Source: Muricauda sp. SCSIO 65647 | GTDB lineage: Bacteria; Bacteroidota; Bacteroidia; Flavobacteriales; Flavobacteriaceae | Assembly: GCF_021534965.1 (NCBI RefSeq) | Contig: NZ_CP091037.1 | Location: 3,231,501-3,295,500, forward strand | Direction: 5' to 3' | DNA length: 64,000 bases | Part shown: piece by piece, positions 42,033-51,368 of the stretch | Layout: every line of letters begins with the position of its first letter | Numbering within the stretch: the first letter of the stretch is position 1 | Program-made: the position numbers and the translations under genes | Notes under the pieces: generated by a model | The model's database searches: none | The model's input: only the letters and a program-made list of their open reading frames with translations | Told to the model about the DNA's origin: nothing

Positions 42033-43421
42033 TCATTTCGTTTTTTCATTTTCGGCCAACAACGGATTAACGGTCAGAATACTACGATTGGTCTTTCGCA
42101 AGTACTCATCGATTGTTCTTGAAACAACATCAGGGGTTACTTTTTTGAACTCTTCCTCAATATTGTTGATACGCGCAGGGTCATTGTCGAACAGTGCAAA
42201 GCAGCAGAGCAGATCGGCTCGGCCCAGTCCGAAGAAACCGCCAATGTCATCATACAGCTGTGACCGTATTTTGACAATGGCCTTGTCGATCATTTCTTGA
42301 TCAACACTTTGTTTCAAGGCTGTCATGGTCTCATCGACCGACTCTAAAATCTCTTCTTTGGAAGTTTCATTATCATAGGTGAAGTCATACATCCAGAGCA
42401 TGGGGCCTTTGTAGTTGAACATATTGCCCAAATAGTTGATGCCTCCGTTCACATCTGAGGTAAACCCTTTTTCTTTTTCAAGCTTTTGTACCAATAGTCC
42501 GTTGTCGCCCTGTATCAAAATTTGATCGAGCAGTCCCATGGCATAGTATTCGGGCGTGTTGCGCTCAGGCATTTGATAGGCAATGGCTATGGCCGGTTTG
42601 TTGGCCAATGGATCGTTTTTGACCGAATCTTTTTCCATTTCTTGACGTGGCTCAGAAATGTCGGGCTGTGAAGGCAATTCAGCGGCAGGAATGTTGCCAA
42701 AATACTTTTCTATCCAAGCTTTTGTTTCTTCCATTTCAAAATCGCCAACAACAGACAAAGCTGCATTGTTGGGGGCATAATAGGTATCAAAGAATTGGGC
42801 TACGTCTTCTAGGTTGGCAGCATCCAAATCTTCTAGATCTCCATAAAAATTATGGGCGTTGTACCAGTTCGTGTTGGCGAATTGCGGCATGTCTAACCAA
42901 GGAAAACCACCATATGGCTGGTTGAGTACGTTAACCTTGACCTCATTTTTGACCACACCTTGCTGGTTGGTCAAATTTTCTTGGGTAATATCCAAACCTC
43001 GCATACGGTCCGCTTCTGCCCAGAGCATGGTTTCCAATTTGTGGGAGGGCACTATCTCAAAATAATTGGTAAAGTCGAAACGGGTAGAACCGTTGAGTAC
43101 ACCTCCATTTTGTTGTACCAGTTTGATGAATTCCATTTTGCCCAAATTTTTTGACCCTTGAAACATCATGTGTTCGAAAAGGTGGGCAAATCCAGTTCGG
43201 TCTTTGGGTTCGATACGAAAACCGATATTGTAGTATACGGCGACAATGGCCGTCGGTGAGGTCTTGTCTTGTGAAAGAATGACCTTCAGCCCGTTGTCGA
43301 GTTTGTAGTACTCAACCGGAACCTTGAATTCAGAGACGATCTTTTCGTCTTCTGTCTTTTCTTTGCAACCGATGGCCAATAGGGCCACTGCCAAAAAGAA
43401 AAACTTAAACGACTGTTTCAT
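42033..43421 (-). CDS. M16 family zinc peptidase, active subunit (lipoprotein)
   Basis: A 462-residue protein with a lipoprotein signal (AVALLAIGC). The inverted zinc motif HLFEHMMFQG is intact (His80, Glu83, His84), followed by the acidic helix that gives the third ligand. The C-terminal M16 domain holds AIAYQMPERNTPEYYAM. It probably degrades peptides in the periplasm with its inactive partner encoded next. The frame is open upstream to 43523, but ATG 43421 gives the signal peptide and removes an overlap with the MBL gene. Gap to the upstream gene is 77 bases. Confidence 0.92.
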   Translation of the reverse strand: MKQSFKFFFLAVALLAIGCKEKTEDEKIVSEFKVPVEYYKLDNGLKVILSQDKTSPTAIVAVYYNIGFRIEPKDRTGFAHLFEHMMFQGSKNLGKMEFIKLVQQNGGVLNGSTRFDFTNYFEIVPSHKLETMLWAEADRMRGLDITQENLTNQQGVVKNEVKVNVLNQPYGGFPWLDMPQFANTNWYNAHNFYGDLEDLDAANLEDVAQFFDTYYAPNNAALSVVGDFEMEETKAWIEKYFGNIPAAELPSQPDISEPRQEMEKDSVKNDPLANKPAIAIAYQMPERNTPEYYAMGLLDQILIQGDNGLLVQKLEKEKGFTSDVNGGINYLGNMFNYKGPMLWMYDFTYDNETSKEEILESVDETMTALKQSVDQEMIDKAIVKIRSQLYDDIGGFFGLGRADLLCCFALFDNDPARINNIEEEFKKVTPDVVSRTIDEYLRKTNRSILTVNPLLAENEKTK

Positions 43422-43498
43422 TTTTGCTTGTATTGAGTTTTTGTTAGAAAATAGATAGAATCTTATATAAGACTCTTTTTTAACGGGAATGTTACACA

Positions 43499-44266
43499 TC
43501 AATACCCACTGTTCGGGTACCAATCCAATTGAACGACATCAATAGCAGGATTGCCATCGTTTACCAGTCGTTTGAATTTGTTGACATCGCTGACATCTGG
43601 CCGGCCACGGTAGTGGTACGGGTACACTTGCTTAGGCTTGAACTCCAATACGGCATCGGCAGCGCTTTCGACGGGCATGGTATAGGGAAGGTTCATACAG
43701 ACCAGGGCAATGTCAATATCTTTGAGTCCCCGCATTTCAGGAATGTCTTCTGTATCACCGGAAATATAGATTCTTTTGCCGTTCTTATTGAGAACATAGC
43801 CGTTGCCTCGTCCCTTTTGGTGAAACTTCAAAGCTTCTTCCCTTAGATTGTACATGGGAATGGCTTCTACTTTTATTCCATAACGTTCTTTTTCATCGCC
43901 GTTGTCGAGCACATCGATCTGAGGCGTAAACGTTTCGGGCATTTTTTCAGCTACCGCTTGCGGCACCATAATTTTGGCTTTATGCGTATCAAGTTCTTGT
44001 AGCGTTTCTAGGTCGAAATGATCACCATGTATATCGGTAATCAATATAAGGTCTGGCTTTTGAAAGCCCTCAAAGGCTTCTTTGCCGCCTGTGGGATCAA
44101 TATAAATGGTGATGTCGTTCCACTTCAAAACGGCCGTGGCATGTTCTATGGGGACAATTTTGATCTCTTCGGAAGATTCACTTACGGAAGACTCTTGTGC
44201 AAATACACCGAATAATGACAAAAAAACAAGTGCAAGATTTAAGGTAAGGTATCTTTTCGTTTTCAT
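43499..44266 (-). CDS. Exported MBL-fold metal-dependent hydrolase
   Basis: A 255-residue protein with a signal peptide (LVFLSLFGVFAQ). The metal motif reads TDIHGDHFD (Asp78, His80, Asp82, His83); the usual first histidine of HxHxDH is an aspartate. Further motifs are ISGDTEDIPEM and a late histidine in YPYHYRGRPD. The arrangement is that of the UlaG/YtnP-like group of Bacteroidota. The substrate is unknown. ATG 44266 gives the signal peptide; in-frame starts further upstream do not. It precedes the M16 pair in the same direction and may form one unit with it. Confidence 0.86.
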   Translation of the reverse strand: MKTKRYLTLNLALVFLSLFGVFAQESSVSESSEEIKIVPIEHATAVLKWNDITIYIDPTGGKEAFEGFQKPDLILITDIHGDHFDLETLQELDTHKAKIMVPQAVAEKMPETFTPQIDVLDNGDEKERYGIKVEAIPMYNLREEALKFHQKGRGNGYVLNKNGKRIYISGDTEDIPEMRGLKDIDIALVCMNLPYTMPVESAADAVLEFKPKQVYPYHYRGRPDVSDVNKFKRLVNDGNPAIDVVQLDWYPNSGY

Positions 44267-44431
44267 GGGTATCATTGAATCCTTTAAAAATAGCACTTAG
44301 AAGGCATTACTTCCATTTTTTTAACAATTATTGGGTGTGGGATAATCCAAAATGAAATCCCATACGTAAATAAATCGAGCACAATGAAAAACGCTTGGTG
44401 CTCAGGGAAGAAATTAATTAAATCAAAAATC

Positions 44432-45319
44432 ATGACAGAAACAAAAAACAACAATGGTCTGAAGGTAATCGCTGGTTTGCTCGGAGTTATTCTTTTGGGT
44501 ACAATTATTTACACGGTGAGCCTTTACCAAGATAAGAAGAAGACGACCCAACAACTAACTGAAGAAAAAGAGTTGGTCGTTGAAGATCTGAACAGCCTTA
44601 AGTCTGAATACGACAAGGCCATTCTTGAAAGCAATGCTACCAACGAAGAATTGGTTGCAGCACGTGACAACATAGCGAAGTATATCGATTCAGTAAAAAC
44701 TATGAAAGCCGATATATCATCACTTTCACGCTACAGAAGACAAGTAAGTATCTTGAAGGAGGAAAGGGAAAAACTGTTGAAGCAAGTTGACTCTTTGACA
44801 CAATCGAATACTTTGTTGGCCATGGAAAGGGACAGCACTTACACAGAGCTTGAAAAGCAAACCGTATTCAATGACTCATTGGTGGTACAGAACACCCAAT
44901 TGGCCGATGCCGTTGAAAGAGGCTCAGCTTTGAACCTTTCTACATTTAGTGTTGATGCCGTTAAAGAAAGAAGCAGCGGTAAATTGGTTTCTACCTCTAG
45001 AGCTAAAGCCACTGACAAATTCAAAGTTTGCTTCACGGTTGCTGACAATGTAATTGCTGAAGCTGGTGATAGGGAATTCTTCATCGAGGTGTTGGATCCA
45101 CAAGGCAATGTTTTGGGCGAGAGCTTTACCAAATCAGACGAAGAAGGTGCTTCCATTACATATAGCAAAGGCACGAACTTCTACTATGAAAACAATAGCT
45201 TAGATGTATGTGATTACATCAACAAGCCTTCTGGTGATTTCCAAAAAGGCAACTATATGGTGAATGTTTATGACGATAAATTGAAGTTGTTGGGTACTTC
45301 TAAATTCACTTTGAAATAG
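44432..45319 (+). CDS. Membrane-anchored coiled-coil protein of unknown function
   Basis: A 295-residue protein: a short N-terminus, one transmembrane helix (VIAGLLGVILLGTIIYTVSL), a coiled coil of about 120 residues (TQQLTEEKELVVEDLNSL to TLLAMERDSTYTEL) and a C-terminal beta-rich domain of about 110 residues (FKVCFTVADNVIAEAGDREF ... SKFTLK). The domain would sit in the periplasm at the end of a rod, which suggests a sensor or tether in the envelope. I know similar flavobacterial proteins only as hypothetical. The start ATG 44432 removes an unlikely 16-residue prefix. It ends at a strong terminator shared with fumC. Confidence 0.75.
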   Translation: MTETKNNNGLKVIAGLLGVILLGTIIYTVSLYQDKKKTTQQLTEEKELVVEDLNSLKSEYDKAILESNATNEELVAARDNIAKYIDSVKTMKADISSLSRYRRQVSILKEEREKLLKQVDSLTQSNTLLAMERDSTYTELEKQTVFNDSLVVQNTQLADAVERGSALNLSTFSVDAVKERSSGKLVSTSRAKATDKFKVCFTVADNVIAEAGDREFFIEVLDPQGNVLGESFTKSDEEGASITYSKGTNFYYENNSLDVCDYINKPSGDFQKGNYMVNVYDDKLKLLGTSKFTLK

Positions 45320-45354
45320 TAAGCGATAATAAACACTATCCACACTTAATCAAA

Positions 45355-45383
45355 AAAAGGGCGGCCAATTTGGCCGCCCTTTT
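45355..45383. terminator. Bidirectional terminator between the coiled-coil gene and fumC
   Basis: AAAAGGGCGGCC and GGCCGCCCTTTT form a GC-rich stem with the loop AATTT. The A and T tracts make it work both ways. Confidence 0.94.
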
Positions 45384-45403
45384 CTTTTGTTTCGAAAATG
45401 GTT

Positions 45404-46801
45404 TTATTTTAATGAACCTACCATATCTTCAGGTTTGACCCATTCATCATATTCCGTTTCTGTCACATGGCCGAGTCTAACCGCCTCTTCCCTTAGTGTT
45501 GTACCATTCTTATGGGCTTCATTGGCAATCTCGGCAGCTTTGTAATACCCTATTTTGGTATTCAATGCCGTTACCAGCATCAATGAATTGTTCAATAGTT
45601 TTTTGATGGTCTCATAATTGGGCTCAATACCCACTGCACAATTTTCATCAAAACTGACACAGGCATCGCCCAATAGTTGGGCTGATTGAAGAATGTTGGC
45701 GGCCATAATTGGCTTGAAAACATTGAGCTCATAGTGGCCTTGGGTGCCTCCAACGGTAATGGCCACATCGTTGCCCGCCACTTGCGCACAGACCATGGTC
45801 AATGCCTCGCATTGGGTCGGATTCACTTTGCCCGGCATAATCGAACTGCCGGGTTCATTTGCCGGTATGATGATTTCACCAATGCCCGATCTTGGTCCTG
45901 AGGCCATCATACGGATATCATTGGCAATTTTGTTCAAAGAAACCGCTAGCTGCTTCAGTGCACCATGGCTCTCAACTATGGCGTCATGGGCGGCCAAGGC
46001 CTCAAATTTATTGGGGGCGGTCTTAAATGGAAGTCCGGTAAACTCGGCAATGTATTTGGCGACAACTACGTCATAGTCTTTGGGAGTGTTCAGTCCTGTG
46101 CCCACAGCCGTACCGCCCAATGCCAATTCGCTGAGATGGTCCAAAGTGTTTTTCAAGGCCTTGAGGCCATGGTCGAGCTGTGAGACATAGCCAGAAAATT
46201 CTTGACCAAGGGTGAGGGGAGTGGCATCCATTAAATGGGTGCGTCCAATTTTTACCACATCTTTAAATGCTTTTGATTTTTTATCAAGAGTATCTCTAAG
46301 TTGCTTCACTCCTGGAATGGTCACCTCGACAATTTTTTTGTAGGCAGCGATATGCATTCCTGTGGGGAAAGTGTCGTTCGAAGATTGTGACTTGTTCACA
46401 TCATCATTTGGCTTTATCGCCTTTTCGCCTTCCCCTATTTTTTTGCCCGTCAGTTCATGGGCGCGATTGGCGATGACCTCGTTCACGTTCATATTGCTCT
46501 GCGTTCCCGAACCGGTCTGCCATATTACCAGTGGAAACTGTTCATCGTGCTTGCCTTCGAGTATTTCATCACAGACTTGCGAGATCAAGTCCCTTTTTTC
46601 TTTTGAAAGTACCCCTAGTTCATGATTGGCATACGCGGCAGCCTTTTTCAAATAGGCAAACCCACATACTATTTCTAGGGGCATAGAGGCTGCCGGGCCG
46701 ATTTTAAAATTATTTCTTGAGCGCTCTGTCTGTGCACCCCAATACTTGTCGGCAGGTACTTTGACCTCGCCCATGGTGTCTTTTTCTATTCTAAAATCCA
46801 T
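45404..46801 (-). CDS. fumC: Class II fumarate hydratase
   Basis: A 465-residue fumarase/aspartase superfamily enzyme. The signature [16 protein letters not shown] holds the catalytic serine; other active-site parts are [29 protein letters not shown] and [16 protein letters not shown] with the base-forming histidine region. It interconverts fumarate and malate in the TCA cycle. It is a single gene with terminator downstream and a perfect -7 element (TACCTTTG, minus strand 46828-46821) 20 bases before its ATG. Confidence 0.96.
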   Translation of the reverse strand: MDFRIEKDTMGEVKVPADKYWGAQTERSRNNFKIGPAASMPLEIVCGFAYLKKAAAYANHELGVLSKEKRDLISQVCDEILEGKHDEQFPLVIWQTGSGTQSNMNVNEVIANRAHELTGKKIGEGEKAIKPNDDVNKSQSSNDTFPTGMHIAAYKKIVEVTIPGVKQLRDTLDKKSKAFKDVVKIGRTHLMDATPLTLGQEFSGYVSQLDHGLKALKNTLDHLSELALGGTAVGTGLNTPKDYDVVVAKYIAEFTGLPFKTAPNKFEALAAHDAIVESHGALKQLAVSLNKIANDIRMMASGPRSGIGEIIIPANEPGSSIMPGKVNPTQCEALTMVCAQVAGNDVAITVGGTQGHYELNVFKPIMAANILQSAQLLGDACVSFDENCAVGIEPNYETIKKLLNNSLMLVTALNTKIGYYKAAEIANEAHKNGTTLREEAVRLGHVTETEYDEWVKPEDMVGSLK

Positions 46802-46820
46802 AGTGTTATTCTTTCTACGA

Positions 46821-46828
46821 CAAAGGTA
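46821..46828 (-). promoter_or_regulatory. -7 element of fumC
   Basis: TACCTTTG reads on the minus strand 20 bases upstream of the fumC start codon. A good -33 partner is not visible at the usual distance. Confidence 0.5.
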
Positions 46829-46886
46829 ACCCTTACTGTTTTTTCTTTTTCTGATTTTTGTTGGGTTTTATATTTTTTTGAAAGGA

Positions 46887-46919
46887 TTTGCAATTTTTAC
46901 CTTTTTCAAGGTATCTTTG
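46887..46919 (+). promoter_or_regulatory. Promoter of a small membrane protein gene
   Basis: TTTG (46887-46890), 21 bp, perfect TATCTTTG (46912-46919). It places the start of the small gene at 46939 and not at the in-frame codon at 46888, which overlaps the promoter. Confidence 0.75.
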
Positions 46920-46938
46920 TACTATAAAATGGATTTCA

Positions 46939-47115
46939 ATGGTAGAGTTTGATCAATATTTGGGGTGGTTGGCATTTTTGACCATCTTTACGATAGGTTT
47001 CTGGTTGATGATATTTTTGATCGGTTTTGTCGTGCCCTATTGGTTGACCGGAAATTTCATGGAAATGATGAAAGAAAAACGCGAGGAAAGAAAAACCAGA
47101 CGTTTAGAAGAATAA
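46939..47115 (+). CDS. Small single-pass membrane protein, 58 residues
   Basis: ATG 46939 opens a frame with a long hydrophobic stretch (LAFLTIFTIGFWLMIFLIGFV) and a charged tail rich in Lys, Arg and Glu (MMKEKREERKTRRLEE). It follows a well-formed promoter by 19 bases and is closed by a strong terminator three bases after the stop, so this is a monocistronic unit dedicated to a small protein. The family is unknown to me. The tail is expected in the cytoplasm. Confidence 0.7.
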   Translation: MVEFDQYLGWLAFLTIFTIGFWLMIFLIGFVVPYWLTGNFMEMMKEKREERKTRRLEE

Positions 47116-47117
47116 AA

Positions 47118-47142
47118 AAAGAAGCCGAACGGCTTCTTTTTT
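47118..47142. terminator. Bidirectional terminator
   Basis: AAAGAAGCC, loop GAAC, GGCTTCTTTTTT. It lies between the small membrane protein gene (plus) and the TonB receptor gene (minus). Confidence 0.9.
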
Positions 47143-47144
47143 GT

Positions 47145-49577
47145 TTATGGGGCTCCGAACTCTTCACCCTCATCATATTCACGTTGTCTGTCGGTATTTC
47201 TTTTCTTCTTTTGGTTGAACCTGTAGGTAAAAGCTAAATTATAACTTCTTACACGCCATTGAAATTCACTATCATTCTCAAAGAACGGGGTCACGGTTTC
47301 ACTGACCCGTCTGCGACTGTTGAACACATCGCTGACAGTAAGGGCAAGCGACGCCTTATCGTTAAACAAATCTTTGCTAAAGGCCAGGTCTAAGGAGAAA
47401 ATTCCCTGATTTCGGGTCTGGGCATTTTCAGTGGGCCCTCTATAAAATATCCTTGTTTGCCAATCAATTTTTTTGGGCAGCGTAATCTTGTTGTTGAGCC
47501 GTACAAACCAACTAAGGTTTTCGGCATCAAAATTTTGATCGTTGAAATCTCCTCTCGTGATGAGATTGAATAAATTAAAGTTGGCATTGAGATTCCATTT
47601 TTGGGTTGGGCGATAGTTAGTGGTGATCTCAAACCCGTAGCGGTCATTACGTGCCAAGTTTACCGGTGTTCTTCTCAAAATGCTTACCTGTTCACCGTCA
47701 AAGAAAGTATCTTCGCCAGTATCTTCGGTAATAAAGGTGATGACATCAGTAGCCCTTTGAAAATAGATGGAACCATTCAGGGTAAGCTTTTCGAAACGTT
47801 TCAAATAGCCCAAATCGACCTGGTTTGAAAACGAAGGCGTTAGATTGGGATTGCCTTGAAATAGGTTGGTCGGACTCGAACGTGAGGGAAAAGGGTTCAA
47901 AAAGCGGGACCTAGGCCTTCGAATTCTTCGGTTGTACCCAAACTGAAAACTTTCTTTCTCACTGATTTCGTAGTTTAGGTTGAGGGTAGGAAAAAACCCG
48001 TCAAAATTATTACGGTTAAAATCATTTGTTTCCAATTGATTGATAATCAATCGAGTGGCCTCATATCGTAATCCAGCCAAAAAAGAGAACTTTTTGATTT
48101 TTGTTCCATATTGGGTATATATTGCATTGATACTTTCTTTATAGTCCAATACGTTGCTCGGGTTGGTTATTCCCAATTCATCAATCGTCGGACTAATAAA
48201 GATGACGCCATAATCTGTTTCGAGTGTATTGAAATCTCCCCGGTAACCCAGTTCAAACTGCCCTGATTTTCCAACGGGTAATACGTAATCGGTCTGTAAA
48301 AAGAGTCGCCGCTGATCTTCGGCGGTTCGTACACTTTCGCTGTCAAAACCATTCTGTACGATCAATGATTCTTCTACCTCATCACTGGTTTCGTATTGAA
48401 AGGCAAAGGTCAATTTGTGTTCAGTGTCTCCATTGAACTGCTTATCAAAATTGAAGGCGTATTGAAAGGTTTGGTCTTTCTCGGTTTCTGGGTCAAAACG
48501 GAAACCTGAACTGCTGTTTCCATCTGCATCTTCTTGAAAGAACTCATTGGTCGTTTCACTGCTGTTATCAGAATCTCGAACAAAGATCGATTGGGTTATC
48601 GAAGCGGTTTCGTTCACATACCATTCTACCCCAAAGTTGGCATTCAGCCCTTTTCGAATTCTGTCGAACTCACGTTCTTCACGAAGTGAATTCGTGAAAT
48701 CGCCCAGGGCATCAAAGAAATCGGTGTCGTTCAACGAATTGCCAGGGCGCTCGCGATAGTTGTAACCTGTGTTGGTGAAAATATTGATGTCACCTGATCG
48801 ATAATTGAGATTTCCGTTGATACCTGCAGTGTAAGGGTAACCGACATTGGTGGTCAATGCCCCGTTGAGACCTTGTAGCTTGCTTCTTCTCAAAATGATA
48901 TTGATGATACCGCCAGAGCCTTCAGCATCATAGCGGGCTGAGGGCGAGGTAATTACTTCGACTTTTTCGATTGATTCGGCAGGAAGTTGCCTTAGGGCCT
49001 CTGTACTGTTCAGTCCCGTAAGCGCTGAAGGTTTGCCATTGATGAGTATCCTGACATCATCATTTCCCCGTAGCTGTACATTTCCTTCTACATCAACAGA
49101 AACAGAAGGAACATTGTCAAGAACATCGCTTACCGTACCTCCACGTACAGTGAGGTCTTTACCGACATTGTAGATTTTTTTGTCCAGTCGAAGTTCAACG
49201 GTGGTCCGTTCGGCAATCACCTCTACTTCATCAAGTTGTGAAATATCCACTAGAAGGGCAATTTGTCCTAAATCGATGTTTGATCGAAGGGGTTGCCGCT
49301 CTTTTCGAAATGTTGTATAGGTAAGATATTCAACGATGATATTAAAAACCCCAGGTAAAGTCTCTACTTCAAACTTTCCGCTGGCATCGGTAATGCCACC
49401 GGTAACAGATTCTGCGTTTCGAACCCGTTGAAGAATAACTGTGGCATACTCTAAGGGTTGCCCGGTTTCTTGGTCGATGACTGTTCCTGTGACTTTTATT
49501 GGTCTTGAATTGTTGGGTCTTTGTGCAACCGAATAAGTGGTGGTCAAAACCAACAGTACAAAGAACAGTTTCTGCAT
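47145..49577 (-). CDS. TonB-dependent outer-membrane receptor with CarboxypepD_reg domain
   Basis: An 810-residue outer-membrane protein. Order: signal peptide (LVLTTTYSVAQ), CarboxypepD_reg domain (IKVTGTVIDQETGQPLEYAT), plug (TVSDVLDNVPSVSVDVEGN; IEKVEVITSPSARYDAEGSGGIINI) and a C-terminal barrel of the OMP_b-brl_3 type with many aromatic-ended strands. It is the kind often annotated as outer-membrane beta-barrel family protein. The ligand is unknown. One base separates it from the small exported Lys-rich protein gene upstream, so the two are one operon. It differs from the three array proteins by having a full barrel. Confidence 0.92.
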   Translation of the reverse strand: MQKLFFVLLVLTTTYSVAQRPNNSRPIKVTGTVIDQETGQPLEYATVILQRVRNAESVTGGITDASGKFEVETLPGVFNIIVEYLTYTTFRKERQPLRSNIDLGQIALLVDISQLDEVEVIAERTTVELRLDKKIYNVGKDLTVRGGTVSDVLDNVPSVSVDVEGNVQLRGNDDVRILINGKPSALTGLNSTEALRQLPAESIEKVEVITSPSARYDAEGSGGIINIILRRSKLQGLNGALTTNVGYPYTAGINGNLNYRSGDINIFTNTGYNYRERPGNSLNDTDFFDALGDFTNSLREEREFDRIRKGLNANFGVEWYVNETASITQSIFVRDSDNSSETTNEFFQEDADGNSSSGFRFDPETEKDQTFQYAFNFDKQFNGDTEHKLTFAFQYETSDEVEESLIVQNGFDSESVRTAEDQRRLFLQTDYVLPVGKSGQFELGYRGDFNTLETDYGVIFISPTIDELGITNPSNVLDYKESINAIYTQYGTKIKKFSFLAGLRYEATRLIINQLETNDFNRNNFDGFFPTLNLNYEISEKESFQFGYNRRIRRPRSRFLNPFPSRSSPTNLFQGNPNLTPSFSNQVDLGYLKRFEKLTLNGSIYFQRATDVITFITEDTGEDTFFDGEQVSILRRTPVNLARNDRYGFEITTNYRPTQKWNLNANFNLFNLITRGDFNDQNFDAENLSWFVRLNNKITLPKKIDWQTRIFYRGPTENAQTRNQGIFSLDLAFSKDLFNDKASLALTVSDVFNSRRRVSETVTPFFENDSEFQWRVRSYNLAFTYRFNQKKKRNTDRQREYDEGEEFGAP

Positions 49578-49578
49578 A

Positions 49579-50040
49579 TCAATCCTTGTTTTTCTTTTTC
49601 TTCTCTTTCTTCTCTTTTCTTTTTTTCTTCTTCAATTGGTTCTTTTGTAAGTCTAGGTAAGCTTGGTATTTTTCTTCAGGAAGCCCAGCTTTTATCTCAG
49701 CGTTTTGCTGCTCTTGTATTTTTTCGAATTCTTCCCTCATTTTTTTGGGCTCAAGCTTAAGAATATGCAACTCCATACGTTTTTGCACATATTTGGTCAG
49801 TGTGGTGCGCACCACGGCCTCTTCAAAAGGGTCTAGCTCAAGGGCCTCGATTATTTTCGGCATGCGCTCATCAACATATTCTTCTGCGGTCATGGGTTCA
49901 GGCTCCTTTTGGGGGGTTTGTGCTCGCGGTACCACAGATCCGCCTCTGCGGCCACCCATTTGTCTGTTAAACTGGGCCTCTAAACCTTGGGCAAAAAGTA
50001 GCAGTACTAAGGGGACCAAAATTCTTATGGTTTTTTTCAT
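49579..50040 (-). CDS. Small exported protein with Lys-rich tail, partner of the TonB receptor
   Basis: A 153-residue protein with signal peptide (LVPLVLLLFAQGLEAQ), a glycine/arginine patch (GGRRGG), a helical middle part (ERMPKIIEALELDPFEEAVVR and PKKMREEFEKIQEQQNAEI) reminiscent of Spy/CpxP-like LTXXQ helices, and a tail of about 20 residues made almost only of Lys and Glu. It is encoded one base before the receptor gene. A periplasmic accessory role is possible; I cannot name the family. The polylysine end would bind strongly to LPS or other acidic polymers. Confidence 0.75.
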   Translation of the reverse strand: MKKTIRILVPLVLLLFAQGLEAQFNRQMGGRRGGSVVPRAQTPQKEPEPMTAEEYVDERMPKIIEALELDPFEEAVVRTTLTKYVQKRMELHILKLEPKKMREEFEKIQEQQNAEIKAGLPEEKYQAYLDLQKNQLKKKKRKEKKEKKKKNKD

Positions 50041-50190
50041 GTCAGTCAGTGTTAAGATTTTAAAAGTATTCGATGGTTTAAGCGTATTCCGTTAATTGTT
50101 TGTTAAAAGCAAAATGGACATTGCTGAATGAACAGCTGGGTTTCCATGTTGAACCAATTGGTCGAACACCAAATATCGTGCCTAAACCCT

Positions 50191-51286
50191 TCAATCTTCT
50201 CTTTGTCCCATCATCATCAGATAGGCTTTTAAGAACGGATTGATGTCACCGTCCATAACAGCATCAACATTGCCCGTTTCCTCAGTGGTTCGAACATCTT
50301 TGACCAGTTTGTACGGATGCATCACATAATTTCGAATCTGTGAACCCCATTCAATTTTCATTTTTGAGGATTCAATTTCGGCGCGGGCTTCCTGTTTTTT
50401 GCGCAGCTCGATTTCGTAAAGCTGCGATTTTAGCATTTTCATGGCTGTGGCCCGGTTGTCATGTTGCGAACGTGAATCAGAGCATGAAATCTGTATGCCC
50501 GTTGGTTTGTGTACCAACTGTACCTTAGTCTCGACCTTATTGACGTTTTGTCCTCCGGCACCACTTGAACGGGCGGTGGTTATTTCTACGTCTGATGGGT
50601 TGATCTCTATTTCAATTGAGTCGTCGACCAATGGATACACATAGACGGAAGCAAAAGAAGTATGACGTTTCGCATTACTGTCAAAAGGAGAGATTCGCAC
50701 CAAACGGTGCACCCCGTTTTCCCCTTTCAGCCAGCCAAAGGCATAGTCGCCATCGATTTCCAAGGTTACGGTCTTGATGCCGGCCACATCACCCTCTTGG
50801 TAGTTGAGCTCTTTCACCTTATAACCATTCTTGTCGGCCCACATGATGTACATACGCATCAGCATGGCCGCCCAATCACAGCTTTCGGTGCCACCGGCAC
50901 CCGCTGTTATCTGCAAGATGGCCGTCAGGTCATCACCCTCATCAGAAAGCATATTTTTGAACTCTAGATTTTCTAGTGCATCAAAGGCCCTATCATATTG
51001 TTTTTGAACTTCTTCTTCTGAGACTTCACCCTCTTTTTGAAATTCGAACAATACCTCTAGGTCATCGACAAGGGTTTTGGCTTGGTTGAAATCTTCGACC
51101 CATTTTTTCTTTGATTTCAACAATTTCATAAGGGCCTGGGCACTGATGGGGTCGTCCCAAAACCCAGGTACCATCGTTTTTTCTTCCTCGTTTTCTATTT
51201 CGATGAGCTTGGCATCGATGTCAAAGATACCTCCTTAGCGCACCAAGGCGCTCAATAAGATCTTTCTGTTGATCTGTGGTTACCAT
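50191..51286 (-). CDS. prfB: Peptide chain release factor 2, with programmed +1 frameshift
   Basis: The gene is read as 51286-51224 and then 51222-50191, giving 364 residues. The first frame has ATG plus 20 codons and ends ...AGG AGG TAT CTT TGA C: an internal Shine-Dalgarno-like AGGAGG, the slippery CTT and the in-frame TGA, the classic RF2 autoregulatory site. After the +1 shift the frame continues D-I-D-A-K-L. Body motifs are the GGQ loop in [16 protein letters not shown] and the recognition segment near [17 protein letters not shown]2 reads TGA and TAA stops; low RF2 favours the shift and raises its own synthesis. A -7 element (minus 51308-51301) precedes it. Confidence 0.95.
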
Positions 51287-51300
51287 ATGTAGATTTTGGG

Positions 51301-51330
51301 CAAAAATAAGGTTTAGCCCTCTTTGAACAA
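51301..51330 (-). promoter_or_regulatory. Promoter of prfB
   Basis: On the minus strand TTG (51330-51328), 19 bp, then a perfect TATTTTTG (51308-51301). The prfB ATG lies 14 bases downstream. Confidence 0.55.
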
Positions 51331-51368
51331 TCCATTTTGCATATTTTTAGAGTTCAAATGTGACACTT

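Noticed and set aside
42013-42300. Plus-strand frames antisense to the M16 genes
   Set aside because: They are mirror images of the strongly supported M16 coding frames and have no start, domain or terminator of their own.
43461-43472. Perfect palindrome TCTTATATAAGA upstream of the active M16 gene
   Set aside because: Short and AT-rich, no second copy, no promoter element in a matching place; expected by chance at this composition.
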